A stretch of 5,349 bases of DNA from Desulfobulbaceae bacterium UBA2213 (GTDB lineage Bacteria; Desulfobacterota; Desulfobulbia; Desulfobulbales; Desulfocapsaceae). The translations under genes and the position numbers were made by a program. Below the pieces are notes generated by a model. It was not told the DNA's origin. It worked only from the letters and a program-made list of their open reading frames with translations, and did not search any database. The stretch covers positions 1 to 5,349 of the forward strand of contig DCUN01000007.1 of the NCBI GenBank assembly GCA_002327225.1, read 5' to 3'. Below, piece by piece: positions 1 through 4,650 of the stretch. Every line of letters starts with the position of its first letter. Position 1 is the stretch's first letter.

Positions 1-121
1 CACCGGTGGCTGAGATTATTTCACTGACTGAAGTGTTGTTAAATCCTTGTTTAAGGAGGATTTCTCGAGAAGCTTTGAGGATGTGTTCCCTTGTTTTTTC
101 GCCTTTGACTGTAACTGCCAT
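1..121 (-). CDS. TetR/AcrR-family transcriptional regulator, N-terminal part (cut by window edge)
   Basis: Reading the minus strand from the ATG at 121-119 gives 40 uninterrupted codons to the window edge. The peptide has the standard opening of a TetR DNA-binding domain: a basic start (MAVTVKGEKTREHIL), helix 1 with the A-x-x-x-hydrophobic pattern (ILKASREILLKQGF), then the T-S-V-S-E-I-I-S-A-T-G segment that begins the helix-turn-helix. The recognition helix and the ligand-binding domain lie outside the window. A GGAG ribosome binding site sits 9 bases before the ATG on the minus strand. The gene is divergent from the DUF362/polyferredoxin operon across about 210 bases, the usual layout for a TetR repressor controlling its neighbour; that control is inference. 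Its codons are more AT-rich than those of the operon. The fragment is short, but the motif match is good. Confidence 0.82.
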   Translation of the reverse strand, partial: MAVTVKGEKTREHILKASREILLKQGFNNTSVSEIISATG

Positions 122-331
122 AAAAAAAGTCTCCAAGTATTCAAAAACTGACCAGTTGGTACAAAAAGTAGTCCTTAGGTCGATCATTGTCAACGGAAAA
201 AAAGAAATGTATCATCATAACATTCCCGTGTGATGAAGGCGTGAGGTTTGTTTTGACATAGTTATCTTGCAGTGCCATACTTATCAGAAATGAGCGATTT
301 CCAGACGAACATGAAAGGGTGAGGTGCTGAT
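122..331. promoter_or_regulatory. Divergent intergenic control region
   Basis: This 210-base gap separates the minus-strand TetR gene from the plus-strand DUF362 gene and is visibly more AT-rich than the operon. It holds the promoter at 253-281, a DUF362 ribosome binding site (GAGGTG, 321-326) five bases before the ATG, and the GGAG site for the TetR gene near 131-134. Two weak symmetric elements could be operator half-sites: ACCA-GT-TGGT in the tract near 150-165, and TCATCA (212-217) facing TGATGA (231-236) across 13 bases. Neither is long enough to be convincing. I see no gene here. Confidence 0.5.
253..281 (+). promoter_or_regulatory. Sigma70-type promoter for the DUF362/polyferredoxin operon
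   Basis: A perfect TTGACA -35 box (253-258) is followed by a 17-base spacer and CATACT (276-281), which matches four of six bases of the -10 consensus. The predicted start near 288 gives a leader of about 44 bases before the ATG at 332. It is the best promoter-like match I see in the gap and it points at the operon. Confidence 0.6.
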
Positions 332-1243
332 ATGGACAGGAGAGAGTTTCTCAGGCAGGTGGCCTTGTGGTCGGCAGGTCTCAGTGCAGGTGTACCCCAT
401 TTCCGGATTGGTGCGACGCTGGCTGCGGAGAGGCAGCCATCCCTGCTGACCCATGCCACCGGCAAGGATTATCAGGAGCTGGTTGACCGGGTACTTGGGC
501 CCCTGGGCGGGATGGGCAAGTTCGTCCGCCGCGGGGATAAGGTGGTGGTCAAGCCCAATATCGGTTGGGATCGCAATCCGGACCAGGCTGCCAATACTCA
601 TCCCCAGGTGGTCAGGGCCCTGGTGGAACGGGCACTCGATGCCGGGGCCGGTGAGGTCCTGGTCTTTGACCGCACCTGCAACGAGGAGCGGCGTTGTTAT
701 ATCAACAGCGGCATGGAGGATGCCCTGGTCGGGATAAAGGACAAGCGTTTGAAGTTTTTCCACCCTGACGACCGTAAATATGTTCCGGTTGATATTGAGC
801 GAGGCAAGGCGGTCAGGCGGCTGGAAATCTATCGGGACGCACTCGAGGCCGACAGCTACATCAACGTGCCGGTGGCCAAGCACCATGGCCTCAGCCGCTT
901 GACACTCGGTCTCAAGAACAGCATGGGAGTTCTCGGCGGCAACCGGGGGGTAATGCACCACAGTCTGGGCCAGAAGCTGGCTGACCTGGCCACGGTTATT
1001 CAACCGAAACTTACCGTCATTGATGCCACCAGGATCCTTCTCAATAATGGCCCACAGGGCGGAAATTTGGCTGATGTCAGGGTGTTGGACACGCTTGTCG
1101 CCTCGACCGACCCGGTGGCAGCCGATGCTTATGCCACCACCCTTTTCGGTCTGAAACCCGAGGAGATCGAATCCACGGTGGCTGCTTATGGACTGGGATT
1201 GGGGGAGATGGAACTGACGAAGATCAGGATCATCAAGGCCTGA
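332..1243 (+). CDS. DUF362 domain protein with Tat signal peptide
   Basis: A 303-residue protein. Residues 2-8 (DRREFLR) form a twin-arginine motif, followed by a hydrophobic stretch (about 9-22) and a possible cleavage site near the Ala-Ala at 31-32, so it is probably exported folded to the periplasm. The body matches DUF362: a G-D-K-V-V-V-K-P-N block with downstream N-T-H-P (68-91), the N-V-P-V-A-K-H-H-G segment running into L-G-L-K-N-S-M-G (178-200), the V-I-D-A motif (229-232) and D-P-V-A-A-D-A (260-266). DUF362 has no firm biochemical function; many members are linked to or fused with ferredoxin domains. This one has no ferredoxin motif of its own, and the next gene, 17 bases downstream, supplies many. 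The start is set by the GAGGTG site five bases upstream and by the Tat motif. It is first in a two-gene operon behind the promoter at 253-281. Substrate unknown. Confidence 0.9.
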   Translation: MDRREFLRQVALWSAGLSAGVPHFRIGATLAAERQPSLLTHATGKDYQELVDRVLGPLGGMGKFVRRGDKVVVKPNIGWDRNPDQAANTHPQVVRALVERALDAGAGEVLVFDRTCNEERRCYINSGMEDALVGIKDKRLKFFHPDDRKYVPVDIERGKAVRRLEIYRDALEADSYINVPVAKHHGLSRLTLGLKNSMGVLGGNRGVMHHSLGQKLADLATVIQPKLTVIDATRILLNNGPQGGNLADVRVLDTLVASTDPVAADAYATTLFGLKPEEIESTVAAYGLGLGEMELTKIRIIKA

Positions 1244-1260
1244 TCTTCTATGGTGAACAA

Positions 1261-2841
1261 ATGAAAATCAAAAAGAGGATTCCTGCGTATTACTGGCGGC
1301 GCGCAAGCCAACTGGCCTGCCTGGCCCTTTTTTTCTTTCTCTTCATCAGGACCGACTATTCGGGCAGCGATACGATTGAGTATGCGGTCAATGTCCTCTT
1401 TCGCATCGATCCGCTGCTGGCCCTCTCTGCTTCGGTGGCGACCGGATTCTTCATTGTCCAGATGCTGCCGGCCGTTGTTACCCTGTTACTCACCCTGATC
1501 CTGGGTCGTTTTTTCTGCGGCTGGGTCTGCCCCATGGGAACCCTGCTTGACGGTTGCCACAAGATTGTGCCCAGTAAAGGGCAGGGGAGGGAAGGAAGAT
1601 ACCGGGCCCTCAAATTTTACATCTTAGGTTTTCTGCTGGTCGGGGCCTGGTTCGGCCTGCCGCTGGCCGGCTATGTCGACCCTTTTTCAATCCTGGTCCG
1701 GTCCCTGGCCCTGGCTGTAGATCCGGCCCTGAACGCTCTGGCGACCACCTTTTTCACCTCCACCTACCAGCAGGCGCCGGCCTGGGTTAATGGGCTGACC
1801 GAACCTCTCTATGCTTTCCTGAAGGCGACCATCCTGCCCTTTAATCAGAAATATTATGACCTGGCGCTTCTGTCGCTGGCCATCCTTCTCGTGGTCTTTC
1901 TGCTGGAGCGGCTGGAACGGCGCTTCTTCTGCCGCAATATCTGCCCGCTGGGGGCGATGTTAGCAGTCACGGCCCGTTTCTCCCTGCTGCGGGGGCGGGC
2001 CGGGACCAAGTGCGGTACCTGCCGGAACTGTCAGGATGTCTGCCGGATGGGGGCCATCGACGAGGAACGTAATATCTCACCCCTTGATTGCAATCTCTGT
2101 CTTGATTGTATCCATCATTGCCCCGGCAATAAGATATCCTTCCAGTTCAGTTCATTGCAGCAGGTTAGACCGTCTTTTGCCCTTTCCAGGCGCAGCTTTG
2201 TCGGCTCCCTGGCCCTGGGGGCGGCGCTGCCCTTCTTTCTCAAAAGCAGAACCCTGGCCCGGCAGTCTGATCCGCTCCTCATCCGCCCACCCGGGGCCCT
2301 GTCCGAGGAAGAGTTCGTCGGCCGCTGCGTGCGCTGCGGGGAGTGCATGAAGGTGTGCATCGGCAATGGCCTGCAGCCCGCCTTTCTCCAGGGTGGAGTG
2401 GAGGGGATGTTTTCCCCCATCCTCAAGGCTCGCACCGGTTATTGTGAGTACAACTGCACCCTCTGCGGCCAGGTATGCCCCACCGGGGCGATTAAAAATC
2501 TGGACGTGGCCGAGAAAAAGAAGGTGAAGATCGGCAACGCCTGTTTTGACCTGGATCTCTGCCTGCCCTATGCCAAGGGGATTCCCTGCATGGTCTGCGA
2601 GGAACATTGTCCCACCCCTGACAAGGCGATCAAGTTCCGAGAGGTGGAGGTAGAGAACAGCCGGAGAGAGAAGGTGACGGTCAAACAGCCGTACCTGGTT
2701 GATGAGCTGTGCGTCGGTTGTGGCATCTGTGAAACCAAGTGCCCTTTGCCGGGCGCATCGGCGGTGCTGGTGACCAGTGCTGGGGAGAGTCGTAACCCGG
2801 CCCAGGCACTGCCCTATACCAGCAGGACAGGGTATCCGTAA
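1261..2841 (+). CDS. Membrane polyferredoxin: NapH-like domain fused to NapG-like Tat ferredoxin domain
   Basis: A 526-residue Fe-S membrane protein. Residues 1-300 resemble NapH: hydrophobic segments near 16-30, 58-82, 118-138 and 199-215, two C-x3-C-P motifs (C86/C90 and C224/C228), then two canonical C-x2-C-x2-C-x3-C [4Fe-4S] motifs (C251-C261, C277-C287). Residues 308-328 form a second export signal: twin-arginine S-R-R-S-F-V, then a hydrophobic stretch. Residues 350-526 resemble NapG: a canonical cluster (C356-C366), two irregular ones (C395/C399/C402/C406, and C443/C446/C450 with C428 or C434), and a canonical one (C484-C494). In nitrate reductase systems NapH and NapG are separate and pass electrons from quinol towards the periplasm. 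No napA is present here, so nitrate reduction is not implied. The DUF362 protein, 17 bases upstream, is the likely partner. The ribosome binding site is weak (GGTGA), perhaps offset by coupling to the upstream gene. The last codons overlap the truncated gene at 2814-3018. Confidence 0.9.
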   Translation: MKIKKRIPAYYWRRASQLACLALFFFLFIRTDYSGSDTIEYAVNVLFRIDPLLALSASVATGFFIVQMLPAVVTLLLTLILGRFFCGWVCPMGTLLDGCHKIVPSKGQGREGRYRALKFYILGFLLVGAWFGLPLAGYVDPFSILVRSLALAVDPALNALATTFFTSTYQQAPAWVNGLTEPLYAFLKATILPFNQKYYDLALLSLAILLVVFLLERLERRFFCRNICPLGAMLAVTARFSLLRGRAGTKCGTCRNCQDVCRMGAIDEERNISPLDCNLCLDCIHHCPGNKISFQFSSLQQVRPSFALSRRSFVGSLALGAALPFFLKSRTLARQSDPLLIRPPGALSEEEFVGRCVRCGECMKVCIGNGLQPAFLQGGVEGMFSPILKARTGYCEYNCTLCGQVCPTGAIKNLDVAEKKKVKIGNACFDLDLCLPYAKGIPCMVCEEHCPTPDKAIKFREVEVENSRREKVTVKQPYLVDELCVGCGICETKCPLPGASAVLVTSAGESRNPAQALPYTSRTGYP

Positions 2842-3018
2842 TCTTTCTCAATTTTTTTTACTTTTTCGCCGACAATGGAGGCTTTGTTACAGAGGGCACC
2901 TTCACGAGGATTGCAGTAGTCGAAGAGGATAGACATCACTCTGTCGGCGGCCCTGTAGCAGACGGCATCTTCCAGACTTCCCATGATATCGGACATGAGC
3001 TTGTTAAATTCCAAGCAT
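2814..3018 (-). pseudogene. Truncated second copy of the small Cys-containing gene
   Basis: Read on the minus strand, this stretch encodes about 57 residues matching residues 31-86 of the intact protein at 3559-3822. By my hand alignment about 37 of 57 are identical, and most changes are conservative (D/E, S/T, V/I, L/M). The equivalents of C30, C49, C63 and C71 are all kept, and the only indel is one in-frame codon. The first 30 residues are missing: similarity stops at 3018, where the thioredoxin ribosome binding site begins, and the frame meets a stop at 3032-3030. The natural stop is also lost, so the frame runs on past 2843 into the 3' end of the polyferredoxin gene, ending at 2814. A TTG at 3014-3012 could be read as a start, but nothing resembling a ribosome binding site precedes it. 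I judge it a decaying remnant rather than a working gene. Confidence 0.75.
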
Positions 3019-3023
3019 GAGGA
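3019..3023 (+). promoter_or_regulatory. Ribosome binding site that fixes the thioredoxin start
   Basis: GAGGA lies eight bases before the ATG at 3032. The in-frame ATG at 3017 has no such site upstream, which favours the later start. Confidence 0.65.
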
Positions 3024-3031
3024 ACAGAATC

Positions 3032-3484
3032 ATGAATACCTTTATCGTCACCTGTCCTTCCTGCTCCGGAAAGAACAGAATTCCTGCTGATCGGCAGCAT
3101 CTGAGTCCCACGTGCGGTAAATGCTGGGCCTCTTTTGATCTTCGGGGAAATGCCCAGCCCATAGAATTGACGGATCATGAATTTCAAAAATTTCTCAGCC
3201 AGGCCACCCTGCCGGTGATGGTTGACTTCTACTCTCCGACCTGCGGTCCCTGTAAGGGTCTGGCTCCTCTGATTCACCGCCTTAACCGGGAATACCTGGG
3301 CCGGGTCCATATCGCCACCCTGAATACTTCCCTCCATCCGGGTTCGGCCGAACATTATCAGATCCGGGGGGTGCCAACGCTTCTCTTTTTTCTGAATGGC
3401 CAAGTGGTTGATCAGGTGGTGGGAGCTCCTCCTGAACCTCAACTCCGGCAGAAGCTGGAACAGTTGGCCGGAAATCGTCGATGA
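3032..3484 (+). CDS. trxC: Thioredoxin 2 (TrxC-type) with N-terminal zinc-binding motif
   Basis: A 150-residue cytosolic thiol-disulfide oxidoreductase. Residues 8-31 carry the two C-x2-C pairs (C8/C11 and C28/C31) with K-N-R-I-P-A-D-R between them, the zinc-binding head of thioredoxin 2. The thioredoxin fold follows: P-V-M-V-D-F (61-66), the active site T-C-G-P-C (70-74), and the cis-proline in G-V-P-T (113-116), then N-G-Q-V-V-D (122-127). The residue before the active site is Thr rather than the usual Trp. An in-frame ATG at 3017 would add five residues, but the GAGGA site and alignment with E. coli TrxC, which begins MNT, favour 3032. The gene lies between a truncated and an intact copy of a small Cys-containing gene, both on the other strand. 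Its promoter, not identified, would fall inside the truncated copy. TrxC is induced by oxidative stress in E. coli; nothing here shows its regulation. Confidence 0.92.
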   Translation: MNTFIVTCPSCSGKNRIPADRQHLSPTCGKCWASFDLRGNAQPIELTDHEFQKFLSQATLPVMVDFYSPTCGPCKGLAPLIHRLNREYLGRVHIATLNTSLHPGSAEHYQIRGVPTLLFFLNGQVVDQVVGAPPEPQLRQKLEQLAGNRR

Positions 3485-3558
3485 TTCCTGGCTGTTGTGG
3501 ATTTCAGGTGAGCGGATTGCAAGGGGTGAATGGTTTAATCAATTAACGGTATAACTGA

Positions 3559-3822
3559 TTAACTTTTCTCAAATTTCTTCATTTTTTCGCCGATAAGGGT
3601 GGCCTTGTCACAGTGGGCGCCATCACGCGGATTGCAGTCGAGGAGGATGGTCATCACTCTGTCGGCGGTTCTGGAGCAGTCGGCGTCTTCCAATCTTCCT
3701 AAGAGATCGGCCATTACCTTGTTAAAATCCAAGCATTTTTTGTAATCGGAAGAGGCGCGCTGGTGTAAGGTGCATGCCTTCTTCAGATCTTCTTTAACAT
3801 CTTCCGGGATTGTTTCAGCCAT
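3559..3822 (-). CDS. Small cysteine-containing protein of unknown function (87 residues)
   Basis: I do not recognise this family. The 87-residue product is charged, rich in Lys, Asp and Glu, and reads as mostly helical with no membrane segment or signal peptide. It has five cysteines (17, 30, 49, 63, 71) in an irregular spacing (x12, x18, x13, x7), so it is not a standard ferredoxin, zinc ribbon or rubredoxin. The D-C-N-P-R-D-G-A-H-C stretch (62-71) is the most distinctive part. The ATG at 3822-3820 is preceded on the minus strand by an AAGGA-type site. That this is a real gene is supported by the second, diverged copy at 2814-3018, where the four shared cysteines and the reading frame are kept while other positions change conservatively. 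Possible roles are metal or cluster binding or a thiol-active partner of the adjacent thioredoxin; both are guesses. Confidence 0.8.
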   Translation of the reverse strand: MAETIPEDVKEDLKKACTLHQRASSDYKKCLDFNKVMADLLGRLEDADCSRTADRVMTILLDCNPRDGAHCDKATLIGEKMKKFEKS

Positions 3823-3888
3823 GAGGGCAGTTCCTTTTATACTGTCGAGCAGAACATGTGCAGATAGTGGTTCAAAGAAAGAACGCGA

Positions 3889-4083
3889 GTGAAGGGGAAG
3901 AATCGGAATGATATAAAAGCCGGCCTTCGGGTGTGCATTGTCTTAAAACAGGATCAGCGATCCGCTAAACTTACCGAAGGAATCGTGAAAGATATCCTGA
4001 CAGAACCCCCGACCCAACCCCATGGTATTAAAGTCCGCCTCGAAAGCGGGGCCGTCGGGCGAGTCAAAAAGATTGAAGGGTGA
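3889..4083 (+). CDS. ywbE: YwbE family protein (DUF2196)
   Basis: A 64-residue basic protein matching the YwbE family almost end to end: N-R-N-D-I-K-A-G-L near the start, V-L-K-Q-D-Q-R-S-A-K-L-T-E-G (18-31), G-I-V-K-D-I-L-T (31-38), then P-H-G-I-K-V-R-L (44-51) and G-A-V-G-R-V (54-59). The family is small and widespread; its biochemical role is not established as far as I know. The compact, beta-rich sequence resembles a small nucleic-acid-binding fold, which is inference. The start is GTG, chosen because family members begin a few residues before the N-R motif; an A-rich tract with only a weak AAGAA-type site lies about six bases upstream. It is divergent from the small Cys-protein gene across 66 bases and is followed by the hairpin at 4094-4137. 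A TATACT at 3838-3843 could be its -10 box, but no good -35 box precedes it. Confidence 0.9.
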   Translation: MKGKNRNDIKAGLRVCIVLKQDQRSAKLTEGIVKDILTEPPTQPHGIKVRLESGAVGRVKKIEG

Positions 4084-4093
4084 GAGCCAGATC

Positions 4094-4137
4094 CCGGGAG
4101 AGAGAGTCAAGGGATCACGCTGACTTTTTACTCCCGG
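4094..4137. terminator. Long imperfect hairpin between convergent genes, likely terminator
   Basis: Bases 4094-4109 pair with 4121-4137: a CCGGGAG/CTCCCGG base, then AGAG opposite TTTT (two G-U pairs), then AGTCA/TGACT at the tip. That is sixteen pairs with one bulged A (4130) and an 11-base loop. It lies 11 bases after the ywbE stop and 55 bases from the iscA-like stop. There is no T-run after the full stem. A smaller hairpin formed only by AGTCA/TGACT would be followed directly by TTTT, like a weak intrinsic terminator for ywbE. A role in ending transcription or protecting 3' ends is inferred. Confidence 0.5.
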
Positions 4138-4192
4138 CAGTGAGCATCATCCCTTGGCGATCCGGTTCAAGAATAAATGGATATCCTGTCTC

Positions 4193-4549
4193 TCAGATCT
4201 TGCATTTGCCACCCTCGACCTTGGGGAAACCGCTCAGGTTGAAGCTCTGGCCGCAACCGCAGGTGCTTTTGGTATTGGAATTGGTGAACTGCAGGCCGCC
4301 GTTGATCAGCTCGTCGGAGTAGTCGATGACCAGACCGTCCAGAAACTGTGCACTTGCTCCATCGGTAACAATATTGATCATCCCGGCCGTATGGACTACA
4401 CTCTCGCTGCCCTTCATCTCGCTTGTGATTGCCGCGTCGTAGGTCAGACCGGCACAGCCTCCTTCCTTCACAGTAACCCGCAGGAACTGGCCCGGTGTCA
4501 TCTTGCTGTTCAGCATCGCTGCTGCTTTTTCTGTAATGGTAATATTCAT
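4193..4549 (-). CDS. A-type iron-sulfur cluster carrier (IscA/HesB family)
   Basis: A 118-residue cytosolic Fe-S assembly factor that carries iron or clusters to client apoproteins. All three family cysteines are present: C32 in E-G-G-C-A-G-L and C97/C99 in the T-C-G-C-G-Q-S-F motif. The intervening fold is typical: M-N-I-T-I-T-E-K-A at the start, Y-D at 37-38, L-D-G-L-V-I-D-Y (70-77) and G-G-L-Q-F-T-N-S-N (84-92). After S-F, where IscA and ErpA usually end, there is a 15-residue tail with a fourth cysteine (C116). Sequence alone does not separate IscA from ErpA or a HesB-like paralogue, and no iscS, iscU or sufBCD gene adjoins it, so no symbol is given. The start is firm: AGGAGGT lies six bases before the ATG. 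A promoter at 4594-4622 suggests it is transcribed separately from the topoisomerase gene upstream. Confidence 0.92.
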   Translation of the reverse strand: MNITITEKAAAMLNSKMTPGQFLRVTVKEGGCAGLTYDAAITSEMKGSESVVHTAGMINIVTDGASAQFLDGLVIDYSDELINGGLQFTNSNTKSTCGCGQSFNLSGFPKVEGGKCKI

Positions 4550-4552
4550 GAA

Positions 4553-4559
4553 GACCTCC
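4553..4559 (-). promoter_or_regulatory. Strong ribosome binding site of the iscA-like gene
   Basis: On the minus strand the sequence reads AGGAGGT followed closely by the ATG at 4549-4547. This near-perfect Shine-Dalgarno match is the strongest in the window and suggests efficient translation. Confidence 0.8.
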
Positions 4560-4593
4560 TCATCTGTTAGTTTTTAATAATCTTGATATTTAT

Positions 4594-4622
4594 ACTATTG
4601 GCAGGTTGCAGAAAAATGTCAA
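4594..4622 (-). promoter_or_regulatory. Sigma70-type promoter for the iscA-like gene
   Basis: On the minus strand a perfect TTGACA (4622-4617) is followed by a 17-base spacer and AATAGT (4599-4594), which matches four of six bases of the -10 consensus. Transcription would start near 4587, giving a leader of about 37 bases that contains the strong ribosome binding site. It lies in the 101-base gap after the topoisomerase stop codon. Confidence 0.6.
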
Positions 4623-4650
4623 GGTGCTGCGAACGATCGATGGTCTCCCG

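Noticed and set aside
122..170. Minus-strand TTGTAC-17-AATACT as a promoter for the TetR gene
   Set aside because: The -35 match is poor and the implied start falls on the ribosome binding site.
6..233. Open frame of 75 codons on the plus strand from a GTG
   Set aside because: It overlaps the TetR gene read on the opposite strand and the AT-rich control region; the peptide resembles no family and has no ribosome binding site.
284..1003. Long minus-strand open frame of 239 codons
   Set aside because: It lies antisense to the DUF362 gene, whose protein has clear family motifs; the minus-strand peptide shows none.
2115..2607. Overlapping minus-strand open frames inside the polyferredoxin gene
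   Set aside because: They are antisense shadows of a gene whose cysteine motifs are unmistakable; the peptides have no recognisable domain.
332..2841. Assignment of the operon to periplasmic nitrate reduction
   Set aside because: The second gene resembles NapH and NapG in layout only; no napA, napB or napD is present and the partner is a DUF362 protein.
2815..2859. Possible terminator after the polyferredoxin gene (ATACC/GGTAT then a T-run)
   Set aside because: The stem is only five pairs and the T-run begins about 17 bases later; those Ts are explained as Lys codons of the truncated gene.
2936..3442. Minus-strand open frame of 168 codons across the thioredoxin gene
   Set aside because: It is antisense to trxC and crosses the truncated gene in a different frame; no motif supports it.
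3535..3562. Inverted repeat TTAATCA/TGATTAA near the end of the small Cys-protein gene
   Set aside because: The arms are seven AT-rich bases with a 14-base loop, too weak for an intrinsic terminator and likely chance in AT-rich DNA.
4080..4570. Plus-strand open frames opposite the iscA-like gene
   Set aside because: The minus strand encodes a complete A-type carrier with a strong ribosome binding site; the plus frames are shadows.
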